Assembly (NCBI RefSeq): GCF_012516475.1
Contig: NZ_CP051217.1
Span: 1,116,001 to 1,180,000 of the forward strand
Direction of reading: 5' to 3'
Source of the DNA: Parasphingorhabdus halotolerans
GTDB lineage: Bacteria > Pseudomonadota > Alphaproteobacteria > Sphingomonadales > Sphingomonadaceae
DNA length: 64,000 nt
Below, one piece after another: positions 1-8,363 of the stretch. The position numbers were made by a program, and so were the translations under genes. Each line of letters begins with the position of its first letter. The first letter of the stretch is position 1. Under the pieces are notes generated by a model. The model ran no database searches. It was not told the DNA's origin and saw only the letters and a program-made list of their open reading frames with translations.

Positions 1-901
1 TCGCCGCACGATGATCGTCGGGGTCGAGCAGGCAGATCGTCGAGCTGGTTTCAGTCAGACCATAAGCGTTAGTAAAGCTGACATGCGGCAACGTTTCGAT
101 CGCCTTTACAATTACCGCCAGTGGCATTTTCCCGCCACCGTAAGATAAAGCAAGGAGATTTGGCAGGTCGAGCACCTCACCGGTTTTTCCAACATGTTCG
201 ATTATTTGCTGCAACATAGTTGGCACCACAAAGGCATGGGTAATATCTTCCGCCTTTGCGAGATCAATCCAGGCCTCGGCGCTGAAATTGGGCAACTGTA
301 CCATTTTCCGTCCGGCGTAGGTTGAACTCAGTACCGCAGAAATGCCTGCAATATGATAGGGCGGTACACTGATCAGCGCGGCTTCATCTTCGCCCGCACT
401 CATAAATTCGACGCTGCCAAGGATATAGGCCATCAGATTATCATGACGCAAAATTGCAGACTTCGGCTCGCCAGTGGTTCCGCTAGTGAATAACTCGATT
501 GCGACACCCTCGTCGACATCCGGTGCTTCGCCCTCCATCGCTTCGCCGGAAATAGCGTTGGAATAGTTGATCAAATCGATATCTGTGTACTGTTTTTCAT
601 GTTCAGAGATCAGCAACGCTGGCGTCACACGCGCCAGCAGCGCATCTATCTGTTCTTCCGCCAGCCGATAATTAATAGGAACGAACGGCGTTCCCGCAAG
701 CGCCGCCCCGAAAATAGCAGCGGGCATTGCCGGGCTATTCTCCGCCAGATAAGATAACCGCTGACCGGACTGTACTTTTGCTGCCACCCGCCGCGCTGCT
801 ATATCAAGGTCGGCGTAGGTCAACCGCGTTTCACCAGCGACAATTGCCTCACGCTCGCCCATCGCCTCGGACGCCATTTGCAGGATGAGATAGATATTCA
901 T
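1..901 (-). CDS. Acyl-CoA synthetase (AMP-binding), C-terminal end outside window
   Basis: Partial gene. The ATG lies at 899-901 and the frame stays open to base 1, giving about 300 N-terminal residues. The translation begins MNIYLILQMASEAMGERE and carries the AMP-binding P-loop segment ELFTSGTTGEPKSA, then PPYHIAGISA and AYGLTETSS, all typical of the ANL superfamily that makes acyl-AMP and then acyl-CoA. It starts 11 bp after the small gene at 913-1218 and is the last visible member of the operon that begins with the fused CoA-transferase. The context suggests activation of a steroid carboxylate (side chain or the C/D-ring propionate, a FadD3-like role), but substrate cannot be read from the sequence. 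Confidence 0.85.
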   Translation of the reverse strand, partial: MNIYLILQMASEAMGEREAIVAGETRLTYADLDIAARRVAAKVQSGQRLSYLAENSPAMPAAIFGAALAGTPFVPINYRLAEEQIDALLARVTPALLISEHEKQYTDIDLINYSNAISGEAMEGEAPDVDEGVAIELFTSGTTGEPKSAILRHDNLMAYILGSVEFMSAGEDEAALISVPPYHIAGISAVLSSTYAGRKMVQLPNFSAEAWIDLAKAEDITHAFVVPTMLQQIIEHVGKTGEVLDLPNLLALSYGGGKMPLAVIVKAIETLPHVSFTNAYGLTETSSTICLLDPDDHRAA

Positions 902-912
902 TAGTTGCCAGA

Positions 913-1218
913 TCAGTCTGACGAAGGCAGTTTTTTCGCCTGCTTCACAACAAGCGACACACCGTTCACCTGAACCGTACCATCACCGCCACGTGTACAA
1001 AGAAACTCCATCGTCTCGCCTTCATCAACATAGCGTTTACCGACCAACATCCCACCAGCGAGATCGCCGTTGAGATCACCTTTTTCACCATCCTCTTTCA
1101 CCATTGGCGCGCCGCCACAAGTAATGTCCAGTTCTTCCGCAGGAACACGCAGCGCCATGATCTGCGTCTGGCAAACGCTGCTGCTTAGCTTGGTTCCGGC
1201 CTTGTAAATCTCGCCCAT
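913..1218 (-). CDS. Small conserved protein with CGGAPM motif, function unknown
   Basis: A 101-residue protein beginning MGEIYKAGTKLSSSVCQTQIM. It has a conserved-looking first half (SSVCQTQIMALRVPAEELDITCGGAPM) with two cysteines (16 and 34), and a second half with a KRYVDEGETMEFLCTRGGDG segment. There is no signal peptide and no membrane segment. It lies 9 bp after the Ltp2-like gene and 11 bp before the acyl-CoA synthetase, so it is very probably co-translated with them. I recall similar small proteins with a CGG.PM motif next to acyl-CoA ligases in actinobacteria, but assign no function. An accessory or metal-binding role is only a guess from the cysteines. Confidence 0.75.
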   Translation of the reverse strand: MGEIYKAGTKLSSSVCQTQIMALRVPAEELDITCGGAPMVKEDGEKGDLNGDLAGGMLVGKRYVDEGETMEFLCTRGGDGTVQVNGVSLVVKQAKKLPSSD

Positions 1219-1227
1219 ATTCCGTTC

Positions 1228-2385
1228 CTATTTTCCGATTACCGCACCGGCGACGCCAGACGCCAGAAATACCGTTTCCACATCCGCGACCTGATTGGCG
1301 GCCGTCCCGCGCACCTGCCGCACGCCTTCTGTAATATTATTCATCCCGTGAATATAGCCTTCACCCATAAGGCCGCCATTGGGGCTAAGCGGTGATTGGC
1401 CATCGAGTTCCATATGGCCGTCTTTGATATAATCCTTTGCCTCGCCAATTCCGCAATAACCAAAGCCTTCGAGCTGGCGCAGAATTTGCGGTGTGAAATT
1501 GTCATAGATCATCGCGACGTCGGTATCCTTGGGCGCAATTCCGGCTGAGGCGATCAACTTCTCCGTCACACGATTTGCAATGTCATGGGTGATCAGGTCG
1601 CCTTCATAGAAATCCGAAATAATCTCGTGGTTAAACAGAAAGCTATATTCGGCACTCAGAATTCTCGCGGGTTTCTGCTTCAGGTCCTTCGCACGATCCA
1701 TTCGCGTGATGACCAGTGCCACACCGCCATCGGATTCCTGACAACAATCAAGCAAATGCAGCCAGGGTTCAACAATCCAGCGGCTTGCCTGATGCTCCTC
1801 CAGCGTGATCGGTTTTTCGTAGAACCAGGCATTGGGATTGGTCGCAGCATGTTTGCGCATCAGCACTGCGATCCGGCCCAAATCTTCTGATGTCACTCCG
1901 AATTTATCGAGATAAGGCCCGCAGGATAGCGCTTCCCATGCGGCTGGAGTCTGCGCGCCAAACGGGAAGCACCATTCGAGAAAAGTTGAGCTATGCGCGT
2001 CCGGACTTAACGATGGCGTCGGCTGGCCAAAGCGATATTGCGAACGCTCGTTCATCGCGCGCCAGATAACGAACACATCGCACATGCCTGATTCCACCGC
2101 GTTTTTCGCGTGGACAATCGTAGCAACCGACGATGCCCCGCCTTGCGGAAGTCGCGTGGTGTAATTAATCTCCTTGCAACCGAGCGAACGCATCACATCC
2201 ACTTCGTCGCTATTATCGAGATTGAAACTGGTCATGCCGTCAATATCATGCGGATTGATACCCGCATCCTGACAGGCAGCGAGGATTGCCTCGGCGGCGA
2301 GTTGCTGTTCGGAGCGCCCGGAATTTTTGGAAAATTCAGTCTGGCCGATGCCGACGATTGCGGCTTGCTGTGAACTATCGACCAT
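1228..2385 (-). CDS. Ltp2-like thiolase-fold protein, probable steroid side-chain aldolase
   Basis: 385 residues of the SCP-x/lipid-transfer thiolase family: N-terminal AAIVGIGQTEFSKNSGRS, then LPQGGASSVATIVHAKNAVESG where a thiolase would carry its catalytic Cys, and a C-terminal block NGGLMGEGYIHGMNNITEG. The missing nucleophilic Cys and the GYIHGMN segment fit the Ltp2 retro-aldolase subgroup, which with a DUF35 partner removes the last side-chain carbons of C22 steroid 17-hydroxy-CoA esters in actinobacteria. The gene directly upstream (stop at 2385, shared base) encodes exactly such a DUF35 protein. The family call is firm; the exact substrate is inferred from steroid context. Confidence 0.8.
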   Translation of the reverse strand: MVDSSQQAAIVGIGQTEFSKNSGRSEQQLAAEAILAACQDAGINPHDIDGMTSFNLDNSDEVDVMRSLGCKEINYTTRLPQGGASSVATIVHAKNAVESGMCDVFVIWRAMNERSQYRFGQPTPSLSPDAHSSTFLEWCFPFGAQTPAAWEALSCGPYLDKFGVTSEDLGRIAVLMRKHAATNPNAWFYEKPITLEEHQASRWIVEPWLHLLDCCQESDGGVALVITRMDRAKDLKQKPARILSAEYSFLFNHEIISDFYEGDLITHDIANRVTEKLIASAGIAPKDTDVAMIYDNFTPQILRQLEGFGYCGIGEAKDYIKDGHMELDGQSPLSPNGGLMGEGYIHGMNNITEGVRQVRGTAANQVADVETVFLASGVAGAVIGK

Positions 2386-2783
2386 CAGCTATTCTCTGCT
2401 GCGCGAAAAATGGGAACGGCCTTGCCTCCAGATGTTTCGGCGAATTCAACGCGCACAGCCATGCCGACACGAATGTCATCCACGTCACTACCTTCAAGAT
2501 TGCTGACCAGTCTTATGCCTTCGTCGAGTTTAACCAGAATCGCAACGGGCGACTCTGGAAAACCAAAAGCAGCGGGTTTCACCTGACGTACCCAGCTGAG
2601 CAGCTTCCCTTTGCCCGATAGCTTCTCGACCGTTTTTTCCGTCGAATGACAAGTCGGGCAAATCGGACGCGGCGGATGCCAGAGGACATTGCAGGCCGAA
2701 CATTTCTGCGCGACCAGTTCGCCGCGTTCGCACGCTTCCCAGAAAAAGGCGGTATCGATACGCTGGATAGGATCAGGACGCAT
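2385..2783 (-). CDS. DUF35 OB-fold Zn-ribbon protein, partner of the Ltp2-like enzyme
   Basis: 132 residues with a rubredoxin-like zinc ribbon CSACNVLWHPPRPICPTC (Cys28, 31, 42, 45) followed by an OB-fold (about residues 50-125). This is the standard Zn-ribbon plus DUF35 layout. Such proteins bind acyl-CoA and form obligate complexes with thiolase-like enzymes; in steroid degraders the DUF35 partner of Ltp2 is either free-standing or the C-terminal part of a MaoC hydratase (ChsH2). Here it is free-standing with no MaoC domain. It sits 3 bp after the CoA-transferase gene, and its stop overlaps the start of the thiolase-like gene. Confidence 0.88.
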   Translation of the reverse strand: MRPDPIQRIDTAFFWEACERGELVAQKCSACNVLWHPPRPICPTCHSTEKTVEKLSGKGKLLSWVRQVKPAAFGFPESPVAILVKLDEGIRLVSNLEGSDVDDIRVGMAVRVEFAETSGGKAVPIFRAAENS

Positions 2784-2786
2784 GAT

Positions 2787-5198
2787 TCAAAGCCCCCATG
2801 GGTTTTCTGCCGCTTCCTGCCCGTCAATAGGGGGATAGCACAAGATTGCAGTCTCTTTGGCGAGCCCGGCAATTTCTTCTTCGCTGTAACCCAGTTCAGA
2901 AAGCAGTGAAGCAGTGTTGTCGCCGACCATCAATGGCGGAGATTGTGGACCAACCGGATTTTGGGAAAGCTGATAGGTCGCGCCGATCTGTTCCAGCTTG
3001 CCGACCTCGGGATAAGCATATTCGACCGTCCAGCCGCGCTTCTTAAGCGCCGCGTTATCGAACAGTTTTTGCGACACTTCACCATCCGATAGCGAAGCCG
3101 GAACGCCTGCATCAGCGAGTTTGGCAAGCCAATCACTTGACGAACCGGACGTAAATTCGCCGCTCTTCGCTATCCGGTCAAAAGCTGCCTTATGCGCATC
3201 ACTGATCGCAGCGACCTGTATCCATTTATCATCACTGCAGCGATAAACGCGGTAGTAATCAGAATAACCGGTCTGATCCGCATCCAGACGTGGACGTTCA
3301 ACCGCGCTGCCATCCGGTTTAGCGACACCGTAGCTGGTATTAAGCAAACAGGCGTTTACAATGGACGTGTCCACAAACTGCCCCTTACCCGTTTTTTCGC
3401 GCTCCATCAGCGCCTGACATATCGCGGCGGCAGACAGGAAACCATTTCCAGTATCGCCCAAAGATGTCAGCGCCCAGACGGGATGTCCCTCGCCAGTATG
3501 CAGCGCGCCATCTTCATGCTGGACTCCGGCAAGACAGGCTCCCGTCTGATCATTGCCGGGTAGATTCTTGCGCGGACCTTCTTCAAAACCGCGTGTATGG
3601 CAATAGATCAACTGCGGGAATTCATCTTTCAGACTGGCATAATCAAGACCCATTCGTTCAACCGCTGGATAGCGCATATTGTGCTGCACGACATCACAGG
3701 TCGCGATCAATTTTTTTAGCACTTCCATGCCCTTGGGATGTTTGAGCATCAACGCAATCGATCGCTTCCCACGATTGGCCATCCCGGCGATATGGGTGCG
3801 GTGCCAATAGGCATCCCAAAGCGTGTTCACCTTGATCACCTCTGCACCCATGTCGGAGAGCAGCTGGCAACCAAATGGTCCGGCAATTGCGAGACCCAGA
3901 TCGAGTACGCGGACACCGTCGAGCGGACCTTTACTTTTGGCTGTAGCGGGAACGGATTCTGCTTTGGGATCGGGTAGAGATGCGGCGTACGCCTTGACTG
4001 CATCCGTGTCTGCACCACTCTCCCGCGTTGGCCCCTGAATCGCACCTTGGCTAGTTTCCAACCGGTAGGTAATACCGACCTGATTGATCGGCCCTAACTC
4101 TGGATCATCAACTGTCGCTACACATTTATCACCAATCAACAGCGGGTCGGTAAGCGAATCTTCAAGCGACCGGCATTCCTGTATGGTCATGTTGCCGTCG
4201 GTCGCTGCGGCAACCCAATCGGCGGCGGGAAATTTCTTTACCGCATCTGCAAGGATCGGTTGATAATGCGCCATCACCAACAGCTCTTCCGGACCGATGC
4301 CAAACCGGTCAGGATCATTTTGTACAGTGAGATCGGGTGTGGCGTTCATCGTGTCGCCCTTGGAGGCTTCCAATATGAAACGCGGGTTGGGCACCCAGTT
4401 GTGGATCCACTTTCCATCGGCGCATTGGAAATGCCCCTTCGGGCTGGCGCTGCCCATAATCCAAGTGTTGAAACCCTCTGCATCAGGGTTTTCTGCGCGC
4501 TGCCAGATACCGCTGCCGCAAGCCAGAGCGCCCTGATACAGAGACGTCGAAACCTTCTGTCCGCGCCCGCTTTTCTTTCGGGCATAAAGCGCCGCAGATA
4601 TTCCGGTGATTGCAGAAAACATCGCGCCCAAACTTGGCCAGGGCGAAGCAACAAATAACGGCCCTTCACGATTGGCACCCTGCACCCAGTCGGGATCAAT
4701 TTCGGCAGCACCGGCAAATGGGTCTTCGCGGCCCGCCATGTGGTAGAGCGCACCTTCTGGCCAACCACGCTGCTCATATTGCAGTCCGGTTTTCGCCGCG
4801 ACCAGCGCGTCATAACCAGGCTCATCACGCCACTCCCCTTCTTCGCCATAGCCAGTGATAGAGCAATAAATCAGTTTCGGATTGATCACCGCCAGCGTTT
4901 CAAAATCAATACCGAGACGGGTGGTGACATCGGGCGCAAAACTCTCCACCAGTATATCGGCATCAGCTGCCAGTTTCAAAAACAACGCCTTGTCGCCGTC
5001 ATCCTTCAGATTAAAAACCGCATTTTTTTTGCCGCGATGCCAAACCTTGTAACCCAGCAGTCCGGCAAATGGATCCCCATCAGGTCGTTCTATCCGGGTC
5101 ACGTCTGCGCCATGATCGGCGAGTAGCATCGCGGTCATTGGTCCCGATATGCCCCAGCTCAAATCCAAGACTTTTAACCCGTCAAGAACACCAGCCAT
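2787..5198 (-). CDS. Tandem-fused CaiB/BaiF (class III) CoA-transferase
   Basis: About 803 residues containing two complete class III CoA-transferase units joined by an Ala/Pro/Lys-rich linker near residues 405-425. Unit 1 opens LDGLKVLDLSWGISGPMTAMLL and unit 2 opens LDGVRVLDLGLAIAGPFGCQLL; each keeps the family Asp that carries the acyl group (Asp130 in EPGYDALVAAKTG and Asp550 in PGNDQTGACLAG, from the ATG at 5198). That ATG is preferred to the TTG at 5204 because AAGGA lies 6 nt upstream. These enzymes move CoA between carboxylates or racemise 2-methylacyl-CoA. As first gene of the side-chain operon it probably handles steroid acyl-CoAs, as BaiF/BaiK do for bile acids. Confidence 0.88.
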   Translation of the reverse strand: MAGVLDGLKVLDLSWGISGPMTAMLLADHGADVTRIERPDGDPFAGLLGYKVWHRGKKNAVFNLKDDGDKALFLKLAADADILVESFAPDVTTRLGIDFETLAVINPKLIYCSITGYGEEGEWRDEPGYDALVAAKTGLQYEQRGWPEGALYHMAGREDPFAGAAEIDPDWVQGANREGPLFVASPWPSLGAMFSAITGISAALYARKKSGRGQKVSTSLYQGALACGSGIWQRAENPDAEGFNTWIMGSASPKGHFQCADGKWIHNWVPNPRFILEASKGDTMNATPDLTVQNDPDRFGIGPEELLVMAHYQPILADAVKKFPAADWVAAATDGNMTIQECRSLEDSLTDPLLIGDKCVATVDDPELGPINQVGITYRLETSQGAIQGPTRESGADTDAVKAYAASLPDPKAESVPATAKSKGPLDGVRVLDLGLAIAGPFGCQLLSDMGAEVIKVNTLWDAYWHRTHIAGMANRGKRSIALMLKHPKGMEVLKKLIATCDVVQHNMRYPAVERMGLDYASLKDEFPQLIYCHTRGFEEGPRKNLPGNDQTGACLAGVQHEDGALHTGEGHPVWALTSLGDTGNGFLSAAAICQALMEREKTGKGQFVDTSIVNACLLNTSYGVAKPDGSAVERPRLDADQTGYSDYYRVYRCSDDKWIQVAAISDAHKAAFDRIAKSGEFTSGSSSDWLAKLADAGVPASLSDGEVSQKLFDNAALKKRGWTVEYAYPEVGKLEQIGATYQLSQNPVGPQSPPLMVGDNTASLLSELGYSEEEIAGLAKETAILCYPPIDGQEAAENPWGL

Positions 5199-5334
5199 TA
5201 TCAATCCTTTTCCTGCGGTAAATTGTCCGTCTTGCCTTATATGCGAATAGGCGATAGGACTTTCCGAACGCTGTTCTGAAATACAATATATCGGATCATA
5301 GTCAACCTGATTCGAAGCATTACGAGGATTACTT
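5199..5334. promoter_or_regulatory. Divergent promoter region between CoA-transferase and ferredoxin operons
   Basis: A 136-bp non-coding gap between two divergently transcribed operons, so it must hold promoters for both. I see an AT-rich stretch at about 5277-5300 and a GAGGA Shine-Dalgarno at 5322-5326 before the ferredoxin ATG. The TGCGTAAT motif found at other promoters of this window is not clear here; GCATTACG at 5316-5323 is the nearest resemblance. Confidence 0.4.
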
Positions 5335-5655
5335 ATGCCGACGATACTAGTGTTCGATCAGGATGGAACCGAGCATAAGCTGTCAGCCCAAACCGGTGAT
5401 GCATTGATGGAACCATTACGCGATGCCGGGCTGGTGCAAGCGACCTGCGGCGGTGCGGCATCCTGCGGAACCTGTCATGTCTATTTACGCGATGGCTGGC
5501 GCGCAAACACCGGCGAATATACCGAGGATGAAGGCTATATGCTTGAGGGACTGGAGGAACTGGTCGAGGTTAACGACAAATCCCGCCTCGCCTGCCAGAT
5601 CAATCTGACCGACTCGCTTGATGGTATCACGCTGGATATCGCGCCGCAGATATGA
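5335..5655 (+). CDS. [2Fe-2S] ferredoxin
   Basis: 106 residues with the adrenodoxin/putidaredoxin-type cluster motif: Cys38, Cys44 and Cys47 in CGGAASCGTC, and Cys87 in RLACQI. Length and spacing are normal for this soluble family, which passes electrons from a flavoprotein reductase to P450s or Rieske oxygenases. GAGGA lies shortly upstream of the ATG. The next gene overlaps its end by 4 bp. Two Rieske oxygenases are encoded nearby (8364-9443 and 14465-15553) and no ferredoxin reductase is in the window, so this protein is the best local candidate electron donor for them. That pairing is inference. Confidence 0.92.
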   Translation: MPTILVFDQDGTEHKLSAQTGDALMEPLRDAGLVQATCGGAASCGTCHVYLRDGWRANTGEYTEDEGYMLEGLEELVEVNDKSRLACQINLTDSLDGITLDIAPQI

Positions 5656-6560
5656 GGGTCAGCGCACTTTCCGCCGGAGTGCAGGCGATAGAAGGGTCAT
5701 CGTGGCAGCTCACCGCAAATCTGTACCAGCCAGAAGACAAACAATCCGGCACGGTCCTATTCTGTCTACCCGGTGGAAGCGCCACCCGCGATTATTTCGA
5801 TCTTGGAACGGTTGATGAATTCGACTTCAGCTTTGTGTCTCGCATGACGCAGCTGGGGCACACTCTTATCGTCATGGATCATCCGGGGATCGCAACAAAT
5901 CCACTGCCGACAAACCATCCTTTTCTAACGCCGCGGCAATCCGCCAGTTATCTCGCTAGCGCCTGCCAGCTGCTTCTGGATGATGGTCGGTTGAGAGACA
6001 AAAAGGCGGTCGGACTGGGTCATTCTATGGGCGGAATGATCCTTGTGCTGATGCAGGCACGGTCTAATTTATTCAGCCAGGTCGCCTTGCTCGGCTCCAG
6101 TGCACGCGGGCTGGACTGGGGCCTCGACGATCATGAGAAAACCTATATCGGTATGCCGGATGCCGTGGAAATCGATCTGGAAGAATTGGTGTTACGCAAG
6201 TTCAAAGCGCCCTTCCCGATGGTTGCGAGCGGACCGAGTGGTAAGTCGATCACCTTTGGTGGACACAACGCAGAGCTGACCCAGCGCCTGCGTGATGTCT
6301 CAACCAATCTTTTCGCAGCCGGCGGGATGATGAGCATGATCAGGGGCAGCTTTGCACCCGAAGCCGCGGCAATTGATGTACCGATGTTCTTCGCATTTGG
6401 CGATCACGATATTGGCGCGCCGCCGGATGAAGTACCGATTGATTTTACTGGTTCTCCGAGGGTTGAAACCCATGTTCTCGAAGATACCGGGCACAATAAT
6501 TTCGCCTTTCCATCAATTGCAGATCTTTGCATCAAGCTTGATCAATGGGTGGGGAGTTGA
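5652..6560 (+). CDS. Alpha/beta-hydrolase
   Basis: 302 residues with the alpha/beta-hydrolase fold: oxyanion-hole region LPGGSATRDYFDLG, nucleophile elbow GLGHSMGGMIL (Ser), and a C-terminal FAFGDHDIGAPP acid loop and EDTGHNNFAFP His. All triad elements are present and there is no signal peptide, so a cytoplasmic esterase or C-C/thioester hydrolase is likely. It overlaps the ferredoxin stop by 4 bp. The substrate is unknown; ester or CoA-ester cleavage during side-chain removal is possible. Confidence 0.85.
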   Translation: MRVSALSAGVQAIEGSSWQLTANLYQPEDKQSGTVLFCLPGGSATRDYFDLGTVDEFDFSFVSRMTQLGHTLIVMDHPGIATNPLPTNHPFLTPRQSASYLASACQLLLDDGRLRDKKAVGLGHSMGGMILVLMQARSNLFSQVALLGSSARGLDWGLDDHEKTYIGMPDAVEIDLEELVLRKFKAPFPMVASGPSGKSITFGGHNAELTQRLRDVSTNLFAAGGMMSMIRGSFAPEAAAIDVPMFFAFGDHDIGAPPDEVPIDFTGSPRVETHVLEDTGHNNFAFPSIADLCIKLDQWVGS

Positions 6561-6729
6561 GTTTTGGTCAATTCCGCACATGTCATGATCGCCCACCGTT
6601 CATGCGAAGAATCCGCATTGCCCGTCATTCTCCTGTTTCACGCAATCAAATTGAGTTTTTGAATCTCGTTCGAAAACTGTTATCGTAACGCCGACACCCC
6701 CTCAATGCAGCTAGTCAGGATTCGCGAAA

Positions 6730-7506
6730 ATGACTGAAACCGATGATTTTCCAAAAGGCGCAGTAATGGTGTTTGGTGCGACAGGCGGCATTGGTAAAGT
6801 CGTGGCGCATGAATTCGCAAAGGCAGGGACATCGGTAGCAATTATGTGGCGTTCCAAAAAGGACGATGCGGAAGCGCTTGCTCGCGATATCGAAGCGACT
6901 GGTCAAAGGGGCAGCACTCATCGATGTGATGTCACAGACCCAGTAGCGCTGAAATCGGCAATCAGCGACGCAATCGCGGAACATGGCCGCGTCCACACGA
7001 TGGTCTGGGCCGCCGGACCGCTGGTAGAACAGGTGCTGATTTCCGAAACAACACGTGAGCAATGGTACAATGCCATAAACACCGAAGTGCATGGGTTTTT
7101 TGAAGCCTCGACGGGCCTCATATCTCACATGAAAGAAATGGGCGGTGGCTCCTTCGTTCATCTGGGTTCGGCTGGTGAACTGCGTTATCCGGAACGGGAT
7201 ATGCTATCGGTCACGCCCAAGGCTGCGAATGAAAGTTTGATCCGCGGCATCGCCCGTGAAGAAGGTCGGCACAATATCCGTGCCAATTCCGTGCTGGTCG
7301 GCGTGATCGAGGCGGGCATGTTCCTTGAACTCACCAAGCAGGGCGTATTTGGCGAACATTGGGTCGAAGAAGTGCAAAAGGGACTGGCTCTCAAACGCTG
7401 GGGGCAGCCGGAAGAAATTGCCAATGCCGCGATTTTTCTGGCATCAAACAAAGCATCTTATATCACTGGCCAGCAAATCTCTGTTGCCGGGGGTTATGGA
7501 ATTTAG
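6730..7506 (+). CDS. SDR-family oxidoreductase
   Basis: 258 residues of the classical short-chain dehydrogenase family. The Rossmann glycine motif is GATGGIGK near residue 14, and AAGP stands in place of NNAG. The catalytic block has Ser in FVHLGSAG, but the usual YxxxK tyrosine position reads LSVTPKAANESL, so the catalytic Tyr is replaced and only the Lys is clear. The C-terminus YITGQQISVAGGYGI is normal. It may be an SDR with altered chemistry (enoyl-reductase-like or non-redox). It lies 169 bp after the hydrolase and 78 bp before the next SDR. No specific substrate can be given. Confidence 0.8.
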   Translation: MTETDDFPKGAVMVFGATGGIGKVVAHEFAKAGTSVAIMWRSKKDDAEALARDIEATGQRGSTHRCDVTDPVALKSAISDAIAEHGRVHTMVWAAGPLVEQVLISETTREQWYNAINTEVHGFFEASTGLISHMKEMGGGSFVHLGSAGELRYPERDMLSVTPKAANESLIRGIAREEGRHNIRANSVLVGVIEAGMFLELTKQGVFGEHWVEEVQKGLALKRWGQPEEIANAAIFLASNKASYITGQQISVAGGYGI

Positions 7507-7584
7507 CGGTGTGTGATCGACCATTTTAACGTCACAACTTATCAGGTTCCAATGCAATATTCCAACAACAGACAGGTAAACATT

Positions 7585-8342
7585 ATGAAGGCAGTAGTTT
7601 CAGGATCAGCTTCAGGGATCGGCGGATGCGTGAAGGCGCGGCTTGAAAAAGATGGCTATGAAGTTATCGGTATCGATCTGAAAAGCGCCGAGATAGAGGC
7701 TGACCTTTCGACTGCTGAGGGCCGAAAAGCAGCGATTGATGGCGCGCTGGAAAAGTCCGGCGGTCAGATTGACGTCCTGGTGCTTGCCGCTGGTCTCGGC
7801 GGCCATCTTGATGACGGGCAATTGGTCGCCAGGGTCAATTATTACGGCGCGGTCGAATTGCTCGATGGGTTCAAGGATGCCCTCGCGAGATCAAAAGCCC
7901 GGGTTGTGGTGATCTCGTCCAACTCGGCGCAAATGGGCATGGACCCCAATAATGATCTAGCAAAAGCGTTGCTCGATGGAACAGAAGACGAGGCGATGGC
8001 AGTTGTTGGCAGTAACCATGCGGCAATGACTTATGGTATTTCCAAACATGCCGTTGCCCGCGCGATCCGTCGGCGCGCAGCCGAATATGGTCAGGCCGGT
8101 ATTCGTTTGAACGCCATCGCGCCAGGAATGACCGAAACCCCAATGTTCAGGGGGCAGCAGACCATCCGGAAATCGGCAAAAGCGTTGACGCTATTCCAAT
8201 TCCACAAGGCAGGGTTGCAACACCCGATGAAATAGCTGGCGTGATAGAGTTCATGCTGAGCGATACAGCCGCTTATATGCAGGGCAGCATAATTTATGTC
8301 GATGGTGGCACCGACGCGCAACTGCGGCCCGATGCCTTTTAA
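7585..8342 (+). CDS. SDR, 3alpha-hydroxysteroid-dehydrogenase-like, with single-base frameshift
   Basis: The protein starts MKAVVSGSASGIGGCVKARL at the ATG at 7585 and reads normally through the SDR motifs (VVISSNSAQ, Tyr/Lys in YGISKHAVARA, RLNAIAPGMTETPMFRG). Near 8150-8154, in a run of five G, the frame breaks. The -1 shifted frame then gives the expected C-terminus (RVATPDEIAGVIEFMLSD, YVDGGTDAQLRPDAF) to the stop at 8340-8342. One extra G restores a protein of about 252 residues. The short active-site helix and the variable segment before the Tyr resemble 3alpha-hydroxysteroid dehydrogenase/carbonyl reductase. Whether the break is biological or a homopolymer error cannot be told here. 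Confidence 0.75.
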
Positions 8343-8363
8343 ATATCTCTATGCACAAAGTCT

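Noticed and set aside
1585..1890. Open frame on plus inside the thiolase-like gene
   Set aside because: It lies fully antisense to a well supported gene, has no recognisable motif and a composition typical of shadow frames.
6561..6729. Regulatory repeat in the gap before the SDR gene
   Set aside because: CGTT...AACG pairing near 6668-6692 is only 4 bp and does not match the shared motif; a promoter is possible but unsupported.
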